A DNA stretch of 64,000 nt from Streptomyces sp. NBRC 110028 (GCF_001417735.1 NZ_BBUZ01000028.1:62001-126000); one strand, 5' to 3'; counted from the stretch's first letter, positions 14,668-24,291 are shown. Program-made: numbers and translations. Notes: generated from the letters alone by a model not told the origin.

Positions 14668-15152
14668 GGCTCTAAGCCCCCCTCGGTGGTCGCGTCCTCT
14701 CGGTCCTGCACGTTTCCCCTCGGTCCTGAACGGTTCCCCCGCCGGTCATGGCCAAGATCGAATCTACTGTGTCGCGTGTGGTCGCCGTGACCAGTTCACC
14801 ACCCGCCACTATGTCGACATGACAACTTGGCGCGAAGCATTCGATCACGAAGCGTTGCACTCGTAGCCCTCGCTGTGAAGTGGGCCTCCTGCTAGCGCCC
14901 ACTTCCCGTAGGGGGTACGGGTGGCTCGTACCCCTTTCCACGCTGGCCGGAAGGGGGTTGAGCATGGCGTTTGCCAAGGGAAGAACTGTGTCGCGAAGTT
15001 GGCTGAAAACCAGCGGGCGCAGATGTGCGGACGGGTCCTTCGACCGGCGTACGACCGGCTCATGCCACGTCGCGGTTGTCCGTACGGAGTGCGACGTGGC
15101 GCGCTTACGGAACCGTCCGGCTCCGCCGGGGCGCGCCGCCCCGGCCCCGGCG
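14668..15152. other. adpA upstream region without a gene
   Basis: I see no convincing coding sequence in this 485-bp stretch. Such long regions before adpA hold its promoter and binding sites for AdpA itself and other developmental regulators. Two 9/10 matches to the AdpA consensus TGGCSNGWWY are visible on the plus strand (TGGCGCGAAG near 14829 and TGGCCGGAAG near 14943); they are weak on their own. Confidence 0.5.
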
Positions 15153-15482
15153 TCAGCTCCGCCGGCCGCCCCGGTGCGTCCCGATCCCGGTGCGCCCGTG
15201 CCGCCCCCGGTGGGGGCTCGCCGCACCGGCGCCCAGCCGGGCGGCCGCGCGTTCGTAGTAGCGCAGAAAGGAGTGGCTGGCGGCGGTCACGGCGCCGAGG
15301 CCCAGGGCGGCGCCCGCCGCGCCGCTCAGGGGTGATCCGCAGAGCAGGAGGACGGCGGGGACCACGGCGCAGCCGAAGGCGGACCAGCGGACGACCTCGT
15401 TCACCGGGTCGCGGCCGGGACCCCGGCCGGGGGAGTGCCCGGGGGCGCTGCCGGGGGCGTCGTGCTCACGGATGCCTGGCAC
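15153..15482 (-). CDS. Small membrane protein upstream of adpA
   Basis: 109 aa from a GTG with a GAGGAG ribosome site 9 bp upstream. Gly/Pro/Arg-rich first 28 residues, then two adjacent hydrophobic segments (WSAFGCAVVPAVLLLCG near 33-49 and GAAGAALGLGAVTAAS near 54-69), then a basic tail (ARLGAGAASPHRGRHGRTG). Likely a two-pass membrane protein with cytoplasmic ends. The same direction and position upstream of adpA is, to my recollection, shared by other Streptomyces, but no function is known. The alternative start at 15414 lacks a ribosome site. Confidence 0.6.
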   Translation of the reverse strand: MPGIREHDAPGSAPGHSPGRGPGRDPVNEVVRWSAFGCAVVPAVLLLCGSPLSGAAGAALGLGAVTAASHSFLRYYERAAARLGAGAASPHRGRHGRTGIGTHRGGRRS

Positions 15483-16046
15483 GGTGGCGGCTCCTCTCGC
15501 GTGGTGGACGAACGGGTGGCCGGGCGGGTGGATGGACGGTTGACGGGTGAGCGGAGGGCGGGTCGGCGGACGGTGGAAGAGTGGTGGAGCGGGGCTCGAA
15601 CGCAGGTCGATCCCGGTGTCCGGGAGGGCCGCGGGGAGGTCGTGACGGCGGCCGGTACGGGCCGTCCGGGCCCGTACCGTACGGAGTTGATCGCTCCGCG
15701 GCTACTACAACGTCCGGCCTGCCGACAGGTCACTGCCGGGCGTCCGCGCGGCGTATGCGAAGGGTCGGGGCGGCCCGAGTCGGGACCACTTGGGGCATTG
15801 CGTTACGGGCCGCCCTCCGGCATGCTCCGGGGAACGCTTCGGCCGCTCCGCTGCCGGGGCAACCTCTGGGCAGGCGAGGAATGGCGCCGTACCCTGGAGG
15901 GTAAGGGCTTGGAAAGATGAATCCCGGACGGATTTTCTTCGTTCGATACTCGTCTCGAGCTCTAGCGGAGCTCTAGTCCCCCGCCAACTTCAACCTGAGC
16001 CCCCGCCGTATCCCTCCGCACGAGGACACCCTTCGCCGAGACACCG
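15483..16046. other. Intergenic region, no supported gene
   Basis: Open frames here have unnatural composition and no ribosome sites. Visible structure: TACCCT-gg-AGGGTA dyad at 15890-15903 and an 11-bp-period direct repeat of GAGCTCTAG (15957-15965, 15968-15976), both plausibly part of the promoter region of the universal stress gene. Confidence 0.45.
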
Positions 16047-16568
16047 ATGGCCGGTCACGAAATCCCCGAACCCGCGGACCGCAAACGGGTCGCCGATCAC
16101 CTGGCGCACCCCCAAGCGGCGGAAGAAACACGTCATTCCTGCGACCCCGCCTTCCAGCACGGCGTCGTGGTCGGATTCGACGGTTCCACATCGAGCGAGC
16201 GCGCCCTCGCCTACGCCATCGGCATGGCCCGGCGCTCCGGCTCGGGTCTGATCATCGTCCATGTGGCCAATCGGCTGCCGACGACCGTCTGGGCGGGCTG
16301 TGAGCCCCCCGTCTTCGTCGACGTTCCCGATCACCGCACCGAGGTGCTGGGCCTTGAGCTGGCCTGCGCCGATCACCTCACCGAGGTGCCGTGGATCCTC
16401 GTCGAGCGGGGCGGCGACATCTGCCATGAGCTGGAGGAGGTCGGCCGGGAGTACGCGGCCGACGCGATCGTGGTCGGCTCCACGCACGGGCTGGTGGGAC
16501 GGATCTTCGGCTCGGTCGCGGGACGGCTCGCGCGGCGTGCGCAGCGGCCCGTGATCGTCATCCCCTGA
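16047..16568 (+). CDS. Universal stress protein (UspA family)
   Basis: 173 aa, cytoplasmic. A single Usp domain from about residue 36: it opens with GVVVGFDGSTSSERALAYAIGMAR and closes with IVVGSTHGLVGRIFGSVAGRLARRAQRPVIVIP. The latter contains the G-2x-G-9x-G-S nucleotide-binding pattern, so ATP binding is expected. The first 35 residues are charged and family-atypical. ATG chosen; GAGACACCG is a mediocre ribosome site. Usp proteins bind ATP and protect cells under starvation or redox stress; the specific role here is unknown. It stands alone, between the adpA region and glmS. Confidence 0.85.
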   Translation: MAGHEIPEPADRKRVADHLAHPQAAEETRHSCDPAFQHGVVVGFDGSTSSERALAYAIGMARRSGSGLIIVHVANRLPTTVWAGCEPPVFVDVPDHRTEVLGLELACADHLTEVPWILVERGGDICHELEEVGREYAADAIVVGSTHGLVGRIFGSVAGRLARRAQRPVIVIP

Positions 16569-16913
16569 GCATCCCCTCGGCATCCCCGGTCCATCCCTCG
16601 AACCATCCGCTGAGCATCCCCCCGAGCCCGGGCCCGGTTTTGGGCCCCGAGCTTTTCTCCAGCGGTCCCGCGCCGAAACCTCCGGGCGGGCACCGCCGCG
16701 GCCGGACGTTCAAAATTGGACAGCCTCAACTCCCTTTCCCCGCAGCCGAGATGGTCCCAAGACCGTCTTGACACCCGTGGAAACTACCCATGCGTAGGGG
16801 TGAATTGGGCACGTGGGCGGGGCATAAACCGTTCGGCGTGGCGCCGGGCGGGAAGTGACGGTTCCCGCGCGGTGGCCAGCGCCGGCGTAAGGGCGACGCC
16901 GGCCCAGGGGCGG
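16569..16913. other. Intergenic region with candidate usp terminator and orphan promoter
   Basis: GGGCCC at 16630-16635 and 16642-16647 around GGTTTT, followed by GAGCTTTT, may terminate usp. A TTGACA (16768-16773) followed by a CTAC-N6-GTAG dyad suggests a promoter with no gene assigned. No coding sequence supported. Confidence 0.35.
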
Positions 16914-16943
16914 CCCCCGCGTGCGTGGTGGCACACGCGGGGG
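16914..16943. terminator. Terminator of glmS
   Basis: CCCCCGCGTG and CACGCGGGGG, perfect 10-bp arms with a 10-bp loop, 39 bp beyond the glmS stop. Confidence 0.75.
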
Positions 16944-16981
16944 ACCGCCGAACCCGGGGGCGGCCGGGGGTCAGCCGGAGG

Positions 16982-18826
16982 TCACTCCACGGTCACCGAC
17001 TTCGCCAGGTTGCGCGGCTTGTCGATGTCCCGGCCGAGCGCCAGCGCCGTGTGGTACGCCAGCAGTTGCAGCGGGATGCCCATCAGGATCGGGTCCAGCT
17101 CGACCTCGTTGCGCGGTACCACGATCGTGTGGTCCGCCTTCTCCTGCTCCTGGTGCGCGACGGCGAGGATTCGGCCGCTGCGGGCCTTGATCTCCTCCAG
17201 CGTCGCGCGGTTCTTCTCCAGCAGGTCGTCGTCCGGGAGGACCGCGACGGTGGGCACCTCGGGCTCGATGAGCGCGAGCGGTCCGTGCTTCAGCTCCGAG
17301 GCCGGGTACGCCTCGGCGTGGACGTAGGAGACCTCCTTCAGCTTCAGGGACGCCTCGCGCGCCACCGGGTAGCCGCGCACCCGTCCGACGAACATCATGC
17401 TCTTTGCATTCGCGTATTCCGCGGCGAGCTTCTTGATCTCTTCCTCGCCGCGCAGCACCTCGGAGATCTGCTCGGGCAGCTTGCGCAGCCCCGCGATGAT
17501 CCGCTTGCCGTCGGCGACCGACAGATCGCGGATCCGGCCGAGGTGGAGGGCGAGCAGGGCGAAGGCGACGGCGGTGTTGGTGAAGCACTTGGTGGAGACG
17601 ACGCACACCTCCGGACCCGCGTGGACGTACACCCCGCCGTCCGTCTCGCGAGCGATCGCGCTGCCCACGACGTTGACGACGCCCAGCACCCGCGCGCCCT
17701 TGCGCTTCAGCTCCTGGACGGCGGCCAGCGTGTCGTACGTCTCGCCGGACTGGCTGACCGCGATGTAGAGGGTGTCCGGGTCCACGACCGGGTTGCGGTA
17801 GCGGAACTCGCTCGCGGGCTCGGCGTCCGCGGGGATGCGGGCCAGCTCCTCGATCAGCTGCGCACCGATCAGGCCCGTGTGGTACGCCGAACCGCAGCCG
17901 AGGATCTTCACCCGGCGGACGCCGCGGGCCTCGCGCGCGTCCAGGTTCAGCCCGCCCAGCCGGACGGTGGAGAAGCGGTCGTCGATCCGGCCGCGCAGCA
18001 CCCGGTCCACGGCGTCGACCTGCTCGTGGATCTCCTTGTGCATGTACGTGTCATGGCCGCCCATGTCGTACGACTCGGCCTCCCACTCCACCGTCGTCGG
18101 CGCGGGGGCGGTGCGGCTGCCCTCGGTGGTGTAGGTGCGGTAGTCGTCGGCCTTGATGGTGGCCATCTCGCCGTCGTCCAGGGTGATCACCTGGCGGGTG
18201 TGGCTGACCAGGGCGGCGACGTCCGAGGCGACGAACATCTCCTTCTCGCCGATGCCCAGCACGACGGGGGAGCCGTTGCGGGCGACGACGATGCGGTCCG
18301 GGAAGTCCGCGTGCAGCACGGCGATGCCGTACGTGCCCTCGACCAGGGCGAGCGCGTGGCGGACCTTCTCCTCCAGGGTGGCCGCCTGCGAGCGGCCGAT
18401 GAGGTGGGCGAGGACCTCGGAGTCGGTGTCGGAGACCAGCTCCACGCCGTCGGCGGCGAGCTTGGCGCGCAGGTCGGCGGCGTTGTCGATGATGCCGTTG
18501 TGGACGATCGCGACCTTGCCGTCCCCGTCGAGGTGCGGATGGGCGTTGATGTCGTTGGGCGCGCCGTGGGTCGCCCAGCGGGTGTGCGCGATGCCGGAGG
18601 TGCCCGCGAAGCGCTTGGGCAGCCTGGCCTCCAGATCGCGGACCCGGCCCTTGGCCTTGGCGGTCTTCAGCCCGGTGGCGGACTGCCCGTTCTGTGCACC
18701 CTTGCCCGGCTTGGCCTGGACCGCGATGCCGGCGGAGTCGTAACCGCGGTACTCCAGCCGCTGCAGCCCCTCCAGCAGCAGCGGTGCCACGTCGCGTTTT
18801 CCGATGTATCCGACGATCCCGCACAT
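16982..18826 (-). CDS. glmS: Glutamine--fructose-6-phosphate aminotransferase (isomerizing)
   Basis: 614 aa, cytoplasmic; converts fructose-6-P and glutamine to glucosamine-6-P for peptidoglycan. Mature N-terminal Cys2 nucleophile (MCGIVGYIG); glutaminase domain to about 240 with the HTRWATHG and NGIIDN motifs; two SIS sugar isomerase domains (LGCGSAYH, SQSGETYDT; VGRVRGYPVAREASLKLKE) and the invariant C-terminus DKPRNLAKSVTVE. An insertion after residue 40 (GKGAQNGQSATGLKTAKAKGR) is typical of actinobacterial forms. It neighbours a GH20 hexosaminidase, consistent with an aminosugar theme; S. coelicolor carries the same arrangement. Confidence 0.97.
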   Translation of the reverse strand: MCGIVGYIGKRDVAPLLLEGLQRLEYRGYDSAGIAVQAKPGKGAQNGQSATGLKTAKAKGRVRDLEARLPKRFAGTSGIAHTRWATHGAPNDINAHPHLDGDGKVAIVHNGIIDNAADLRAKLAADGVELVSDTDSEVLAHLIGRSQAATLEEKVRHALALVEGTYGIAVLHADFPDRIVVARNGSPVVLGIGEKEMFVASDVAALVSHTRQVITLDDGEMATIKADDYRTYTTEGSRTAPAPTTVEWEAESYDMGGHDTYMHKEIHEQVDAVDRVLRGRIDDRFSTVRLGGLNLDAREARGVRRVKILGCGSAYHTGLIGAQLIEELARIPADAEPASEFRYRNPVVDPDTLYIAVSQSGETYDTLAAVQELKRKGARVLGVVNVVGSAIARETDGGVYVHAGPEVCVVSTKCFTNTAVAFALLALHLGRIRDLSVADGKRIIAGLRKLPEQISEVLRGEEEIKKLAAEYANAKSMMFVGRVRGYPVAREASLKLKEVSYVHAEAYPASELKHGPLALIEPEVPTVAVLPDDDLLEKNRATLEEIKARSGRILAVAHQEQEKADHTIVVPRNEVELDPILMGIPLQLLAYHTALALGRDIDKPRNLAKSVTVE

Positions 18827-18901
18827 GGTGTTCAGGCCCTCCCGATTGAATCGATCATGAATGGTCGCCGACTTCGGCGGCGTCGGCCGTAGGTGGCGGC
18901 G

Positions 18902-19177
18902 TCAGCCGTAGACGATGCGGCGCAGCTGGCGCAGCGAGAGTTCGGGCGGTGCCACCGCGCGGTACGGCAGCTCGGCCGTGATCCGCTCGAAGATGTCCGC
19001 GTTGGTCAGTCCGCCGGACTGCAGCTCGCGGTGGCGCCGCCGGACGAACTCCTCGGTCGTCTCGTCGAAGTACGCCAGGACGTCCAGCACCACCCGGGCC
19101 GCCTCGCCGCGGCTGAGCGGCGTGCTGCGGACCAGGTGGTCGATGAGGTCATCGTGGGACATCCGGCGATCGAGCAT
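18902..19177 (-). CDS. Small helical protein upstream of glmS, unknown function
   Basis: 91 aa if started at the ATG at 19177; an ATG at 19162 (MSHDDLIDHLVRS) gives 86 aa. Neither has a strong ribosome site. The protein is helical and charged (RSTPLSRGEAARVVLDVLAYFDETTEEFVRRRHRELQ) and ends with LSLRQLRRIVYG, which looks conserved. No membrane segment. It is co-directional with glmS, 75 bp upstream. To my recollection a protein like this occurs at the same place in other Streptomyces. The fold is reminiscent of small DNA- or RNA-binding proteins, but this is not supported further. Confidence 0.65.
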   Translation of the reverse strand: MLDRRMSHDDLIDHLVRSTPLSRGEAARVVLDVLAYFDETTEEFVRRRHRELQSGGLTNADIFERITAELPYRAVAPPELSLRQLRRIVYG

Positions 19178-19362
19178 CCGTTGATACTGCGGTTCCTCGG
19201 GGTGTTTCGCAAGATTTCTGCCCGATATCGGGCAGACTCCGGTCTCGATGGCGGGAAAACCGACGGAGTGCGGCTTGTCCGGCGGTGGTGAACTCTCCTC
19301 GGTGAGGCCCCGCTCCGATGAAGACCGCCGAGTTCGCGCAACCGTGCCGGATCTCGCGACAC

Positions 19363-19378
19363 ATTGGTCTACACCTTG
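19363..19378. promoter_or_regulatory. DasR-responsive element (dre) before the GH20 gene
   Basis: ATTGGTCTACACCTTG matches the 16-bp dre (core TGGTCTAGACCA) at 10 of 12 core bases; C at the tenth position is also found in known dre sites. It is 73 bp before the GTG start. DasR, a GntR-family repressor released by GlcN-6-P, controls chitin/GlcNAc genes. Confidence 0.72.
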
Positions 19379-19450
19379 ACCCCAACTGGGCGGCGCGGTA
19401 CGCAAGATGTCGCGGTACCCACGATGCGACGCTTCGTTGAAGGGACCCCT

Positions 19451-21079
19451 GTGAGACGACGCCGTGCTCGACTGCTGTGCTCCCTCCTGCTGACCGCGGC
19501 GGCGGGAGCGGGAACCGCCGCCACGGCCCCGCCGCCCTCCGCGGCCGCCTCGGTCTCCGGCCCGGACGCCGCCGGCGCGCCGGTGCCGCTGGACCGGGTC
19601 GTGCCCGCGCCCGCCTCCGTACGGCCCGGCAAGAGCCCGTACACGCTGCGCCCGGCCACCTTGATCCGGGTGGCGCCCGGCTCCCGCGCGGCGCGCGCGG
19701 CGGGCGACTATCTGGCGGGCCTGCTGCGCCCCTCCACCGGCTACCGGCTGCCGGTCACCGCGCGCGGGGGCGTGGACGGCATCCGGCTGCGGATCGTGCC
19801 CGTACGACAGCGCGCCGCGAAGGGGCTCGGCGCGGAGGGCTACCGGCTGGAGGTGACCCGGCGCGCCGTCACCATCAGCGCCCGCACCTCCGCCGGGCTC
19901 TTCCACGGCATCCAGACGCTGCGGCAGCTGCTGCCCGCGTCCGTCGAACGCGCCACCCGGCAGCCCGGCCCCTGGCGGATCTCCGGCGGCACCATCACCG
20001 ATGTGCCGCGCTACGCCTGGCGGGGCGCGATGCTCGACGTCTCGCGGCACTTCTTCACCGTCGACCAGGTCAAGACGTACGTCGACCAGCTCGCCCTCTA
20101 CAAGATCAACAAACTGCATCTGCACCTCTCCGACGACCAGGGCTGGCGGATCGCCGTCGACTCCTGGCCCCGGCTGGCGACGTACGGCGGCTCCACCCAG
20201 GTCGGCGGCGGGACCGGCGGCTACTACACCAAGGCCGACTACCGGGAGATCGTGCGGTACGCGGCCTCCCGCCACCTCACCGTCGTCCCCGAGATCGACA
20301 TGCCCGGCCACACCAACGCGGCCCTCGCCTCCTACGCCGACCTCAACTGCGACGGCGCCGCCCCGCCGCTCTACACCGGCACCGAGGTCGGCTTCAGCTC
20401 GCTGTGCGTGCCCAAGGAGGTGACGTACGACTTCGTCGACGACGTCATCCGCGAACTCGCCGCCCTCACCCCCGGCCGCTACCTCCACATCGGCGGCGAC
20501 GAGGCGCACTCCACCAGCCACGCCGACTACGTGGCCTTCATGGACCGGGTCCAGCCCATCGTCGCCACGTACGGCAAGACCGTGGTCGGCTGGCACCAGC
20601 TGACCGGCGCCCGCCCCGCCAAGGGGGCGATCGCCCAGTACTGGGGGACGAACGGCAGCGAGAAGGAGGTCGCCGACGCCGCCAGGAACGGCACCCGGCT
20701 CGTCCTCTCACCGGCCAACCGCGCCTACCTCGACATGAAGTACGACCCGAGCACCCCGCTGGGGCTCAGCTGGGCCGGATACGTCGAGGCGAAGCAGTCC
20801 TACGACTGGGACCCGGGCAGCTACATCGCCGGTGCCCCGCCGTCCTCGGTGCTCGGTGTGGAGGCCCCGATGTGGTCGGAGACCCTCTCCACCAGCGCCC
20901 ACATCGCGTACATGGCCTTCCCCCGCCTCCCCGGCATCGCCGAACTGGGCTGGTCGCCCCGGTCCACGCACGACTGGGACGACTACCGGGTGCGGCTCGC
21001 CGCGCAGGCGCCCCGCTGGGACGCCCTGGACATCGACTACCACCGCTCCCCGCAGATCCCCTGGCCCGCCACGGATTGA
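19451..21079 (+). CDS. Secreted GH20 beta-N-acetylhexosaminidase
   Basis: 542 aa. Start GTG chosen because AGGGA lies 5 bp upstream and the dre operator would otherwise overlap the coding region. Signal peptide about 1-30 (RRRRARLLCSLLLTAAAGAG). GH20b-like domain (about 48-165) precedes the TIM barrel (about 180-520). The catalytic Asp-Glu pair is D350-E351 in HIGGDEAHS, used for substrate-assisted cleavage of terminal GlcNAc. Other barrel motifs: LHLHLSDDQGWRI, VPEIDMPGH, GVEAPMWSET. It releases GlcNAc from chitooligosaccharides outside the cell. Size fits Streptomyces Hex enzymes. Likely DasR-repressed through the upstream dre; glmS lies on the other side. Confidence 0.93.
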   Translation: MRRRRARLLCSLLLTAAAGAGTAATAPPPSAAASVSGPDAAGAPVPLDRVVPAPASVRPGKSPYTLRPATLIRVAPGSRAARAAGDYLAGLLRPSTGYRLPVTARGGVDGIRLRIVPVRQRAAKGLGAEGYRLEVTRRAVTISARTSAGLFHGIQTLRQLLPASVERATRQPGPWRISGGTITDVPRYAWRGAMLDVSRHFFTVDQVKTYVDQLALYKINKLHLHLSDDQGWRIAVDSWPRLATYGGSTQVGGGTGGYYTKADYREIVRYAASRHLTVVPEIDMPGHTNAALASYADLNCDGAAPPLYTGTEVGFSSLCVPKEVTYDFVDDVIRELAALTPGRYLHIGGDEAHSTSHADYVAFMDRVQPIVATYGKTVVGWHQLTGARPAKGAIAQYWGTNGSEKEVADAARNGTRLVLSPANRAYLDMKYDPSTPLGLSWAGYVEAKQSYDWDPGSYIAGAPPSSVLGVEAPMWSETLSTSAHIAYMAFPRLPGIAELGWSPRSTHDWDDYRVRLAAQAPRWDALDIDYHRSPQIPWPATD

Positions 21080-21097
21080 GCCGCCGGGCCCCGGTGC

Positions 21098-22102
21098 TCA
21101 GTTGCTGGTGATGGAGGGAATCGCCGTCGGCGCCCGGACCGGATCGAAGCGGAAGATCTGGCCCGTGTCGCCGGCGGTGCAGGGCAGCTGGACCACGGGG
21201 TCCCCCTTGCGGGTCGAACCACCGGGCAGCGACACGCACTGGCCCGTATGCACCGGCTTGATCCGGTAGCCGCGCACCGGCTTCGTGACCCGCTGGATGC
21301 GGAACCGCTCGGCGGCGCCCCGGTGCCCGCAGTAGTCGTCCATCATCTGCGCGCCTCCCTCGGAGCTCGCCTTCCCCACGCCGAGACATCCGTAGCCGAG
21401 GGCGGGGTGGAGGGACCGGATCCGGTAGACGGAGTCCTGCGCCCCCTCAAGGGCGTACGTCGGAATGGCGCTCCGGCAGTCGGTCTGGAAGACATTGCCG
21501 CCGCCCTGGCTCTCCAGCTCGGACAGGCACAGCGAGGAGATGACCGAACGGATGCGATAGGTGCCCGGCGCGGGAGCGGCCGAAGCGGGCTCCGCGGACG
21601 ACGCGGTGGTGTCCCGCGTCTTCGGCTCGTCGTCGTCGGCCGTCATCGCCACAACGAGCGAGGCCGCGCCGACGACCAGCACCGCCAGCGCCACCTCGAT
21701 CAGCCGCCCTTTCGGGATGCTCCGGCGCGGCCGGTCGGCCGCGCCGGACGCGACCTGCCGCTCTGCCGCCTCCGGCCGGGGCGGCGCCTCCGGCTGCTGC
21801 GCCGGGGCGCTCTGCGGCGGCTGCTGTGTCGCGATTCTCTCCCGCGCCTCCAGCCATTCCCCGATACGCGGCTCCTCGCCGCAGGCGCGCAGGAACGCCA
21901 CCAGCGTTTCGGCCCGTGGCAACGCGTCCTGCCGCAGCGCATCGGCGAGCGTGCTGCGCGCCAGCACCTCCCCGCGCTCGGCCGCCCGGCTTTCCAGCTG
22001 CCGGTAGGTCAGCCCCGACCGTTCTTTGAGGGCCCGCAGCAAGGCCATGAACTCCCCGGCACTGCGCACCGCCCCCGGCTCGCACTCCCCCTGGCTCCCC
22101 AT
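21098..22102 (-). CDS. Membrane-anchored HTH protein with extracytoplasmic ricin-like region
   Basis: 334 aa. Residues about 14-80 form a Streptomyces-type XRE helix-turn-helix (FMALLRALKERSGLTYRQLESRAAERGEVLARSTLADAL). A Pro/Ala/Gln-rich linker, then one transmembrane segment (LIEVALAVLVVGAASLVVAMT, about 140-160), then an exported domain with paired cysteines and repeated YRIRS/FRIQR/YRIKP units resembling a beta-trefoil or ricin-B-like fold. The layout implies a protein that links an extracellular carbohydrate-like ligand to a cytoplasmic DNA-binding domain. The GGAG lies very close to the ATG. It ends 18 bp from the convergent hexosaminidase. Function not established. Confidence 0.75.
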   Translation of the reverse strand: MGSQGECEPGAVRSAGEFMALLRALKERSGLTYRQLESRAAERGEVLARSTLADALRQDALPRAETLVAFLRACGEEPRIGEWLEARERIATQQPPQSAPAQQPEAPPRPEAAERQVASGAADRPRRSIPKGRLIEVALAVLVVGAASLVVAMTADDDEPKTRDTTASSAEPASAAPAPGTYRIRSVISSLCLSELESQGGGNVFQTDCRSAIPTYALEGAQDSVYRIRSLHPALGYGCLGVGKASSEGGAQMMDDYCGHRGAAERFRIQRVTKPVRGYRIKPVHTGQCVSLPGGSTRKGDPVVQLPCTAGDTGQIFRFDPVRAPTAIPSITSN

Positions 22103-22189
22103 GCTCCGACATGGTGACGGTGCGCCGCTCGGGTCACAACGCCCTTTCACGCCACGCTGGTTGCCCCGTCAACCACCCGGCCGGGGGGA

Positions 22190-23356
22190 TCAGCTCGCGA
22201 AGCCCAGCTCCCGCGCGATCAGCATCCGCTGCACCTCGCTCGTCCCCTCCCCGATTTCCAGGATCTTGGAGTCCCGCCACATCCGGGCCACCGGATATTC
22301 GTTCATGAAGCCGTAGCCGCCGTGGATCTGTGTCGCCTCGCGGGCATTGGTGACCGCGACCTCGGAGGAGTACAGCTTCGCGATCGACGCCTCCTTCTTG
22401 AACGGCTCGCCGCGCACCAGGCGGGAGGCCGCGTCGCGCCAGGCGACGCGGGCCATATGGGCGCGGGTCTCCATGTCGGCGATCTTGAACTGGATGGCCT
22501 GGTTGGCGCCGATCGGGCGGCCGAAGGCCTCCCGGGTCCTGGCGTACGACACCGACTCGTCCACACAGCCCTGGGCGAGCCCGGTGGCCAGGGCGGAGAT
22601 GGCGATGCGGCCCTCGTCGAGGATGCGGAGGAACTGGGCGTAGCCGCGGCCCCGATCGCCCAGGAGGTTGGCGGCCGGGACGCGGCAGTCGGCGAAGGAC
22701 AGCTCGCGGGTGTCCGAGGCGTTCCAGCCGACCTTGGAGTAGGGGGCGGCGACGGTGAGGCCGGGGGTGCCGGACGGCACGATGATGGAGGAGATCCTGG
22801 GGCGGCCGTCCTCGGTGCGGTCGGTGACGGCGGTGACGGTGATCAGGGCGGTGATGTCCGTACCCGAGTTGGTGATGAAGCACTTGGTGCCGTTGATCAC
22901 CCACTCGTCGGTGGTCTCGTCCAGCCGGGCCGTGGTGCGGGTGGCGCCCGCGTCGGAGCCGCCGCCCGGCTCGGTCAGGCCGAAGGCACCCAGGGCCTCC
23001 CCGGAGCACAGCCCGGGCAGCCACTGGCGCTTCTGCTCCTGCGTCCCGTAGAGGAAGATCGGCATCGCGCCGAGCGAGACCCCGGCCTCCAGGGTGATCG
23101 CGACGGAGGAGTCCACCCGGGCCAGCTCCTCCAGGGCCAGGCACAGCGCGAGGTAGTCGCCGCCCATCCCGCCGTACTCCTCCGGGAAGGGCAGACCGAA
23201 CAGCCCCATCCGGCCCATCTCGCGGATGATCTCGTACGGGAACTCATGGTGCTCCCAGTACTCCCCGATCTTCGGGGCGACCACATCGTGCGCGAATTCC
23301 TCCACGGTGCGGCGCAGTTCCTCGTGCTCGGGGGAGAGACGGTGGTCGATCGCCAT
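22190..23356 (-). CDS. Acyl-CoA dehydrogenase of the leucine-type operon
   Basis: 388 aa, cytoplasmic flavoprotein; alpha,beta-dehydrogenates an acyl-CoA, passing electrons to ETF. Family motifs: FGLTEPGGGSDAGATRTTA, the QIHGGYGFMNEYPVAR segment and EIGEGTSEVQRMLIARELG at the C-terminus. The glutamate preceding GTSE is retained, i.e. the catalytic base is at the MCAD/SCAD position rather than the isovaleryl-CoA dehydrogenase position (where it is Ala). Last gene of a four-gene operon, only 3 bp after the HMG-CoA lyase stop; the overlapping GGAG ribosome site is at the end of that gene. From context, the substrate is isovaleryl-CoA or a related branched acyl-CoA. Confidence 0.9.
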   Translation of the reverse strand: MAIDHRLSPEHEELRRTVEEFAHDVVAPKIGEYWEHHEFPYEIIREMGRMGLFGLPFPEEYGGMGGDYLALCLALEELARVDSSVAITLEAGVSLGAMPIFLYGTQEQKRQWLPGLCSGEALGAFGLTEPGGGSDAGATRTTARLDETTDEWVINGTKCFITNSGTDITALITVTAVTDRTEDGRPRISSIIVPSGTPGLTVAAPYSKVGWNASDTRELSFADCRVPAANLLGDRGRGYAQFLRILDEGRIAISALATGLAQGCVDESVSYARTREAFGRPIGANQAIQFKIADMETRAHMARVAWRDAASRLVRGEPFKKEASIAKLYSSEVAVTNAREATQIHGGYGFMNEYPVARMWRDSKILEIGEGTSEVQRMLIARELGFAS

Positions 23357-23359
23357 GAC

Positions 23360-24291
23360 TCACATCTCCTTCTGGGAGAGGGCGCGGACGGTGCGGGACG
23401 GGCTGGGTCGGCCCAGGTGCCGGGCCATCCACACGCTGGTGGCGGTGAGACGGCGGATGTCGACCCCGGTCTCGACGCCGAGGCCGTCGAGCATCCAGAC
23501 CAGGTCCTCGGTGGCGAGGTTGCCGGTGGCGCTCTTCGCGTACGGGCAGCCGCCCAGGCCGCCCGCGGAGGCGTCGACGGTGGTCACGCCGTGCTGGAGC
23601 GCGGCCAGGGTGTTGGCGAGGGCCTGGCCGTAGGTGTCGTGGAAGTGGACGGCGAGCCGGTCGGTGGCGATCCCCGCCTCGTTCAGCGTGGCCAGCAGCT
23701 CCAGCACATGGCCGGGGGTGGCCACGCCGATGGTGTCGCCGAGGCTCACCTCGTCGCACCCCATGTCGATCAGGCGGCGGCTGACCGAGACGGTCTGCGA
23801 GATCGGGACCGGGCCCTCCCAGGGGTCGCCGAAGCACATCGACAGATAGCCGCGCACGGACACGCCCGCCTCGCGCGCCGCGGTGACGACCGGCTCGAAC
23901 ATGGCGAGCGCGTCGTCCACCGTCCGGTTGAGGTTGGCCCTGGCGAACGACTCGGTCGCGCTGGCGAAGACGGCGATCTCGCGCGCGCCGAGGGCGAGCG
24001 CGCGGTCGAGCCCGCGCTGATTGGGCACCAGCACCGGGAGCCGGGCCCGCACATCGTCGATCAGCGGCATCAGCTGCTCGGCGTCGGCCAGCTGGGGCAC
24101 CCACTCCGGGCGGACGAAGCTGGTGGCCTCGATGGTGGTCAGCCCCGCGCCGGCCAGCCGCCGGATGAACTCGGCCTTCACGGCGACCGGTACGAGCGCC
24201 TTCTCGTTCTGCAGCCCGTCCCGCGGCCCCACCTCATGGATACGCACCCGGGCGGGCAGCCCCGGGGCCGGGACGGTCATGGGGAGGGACA

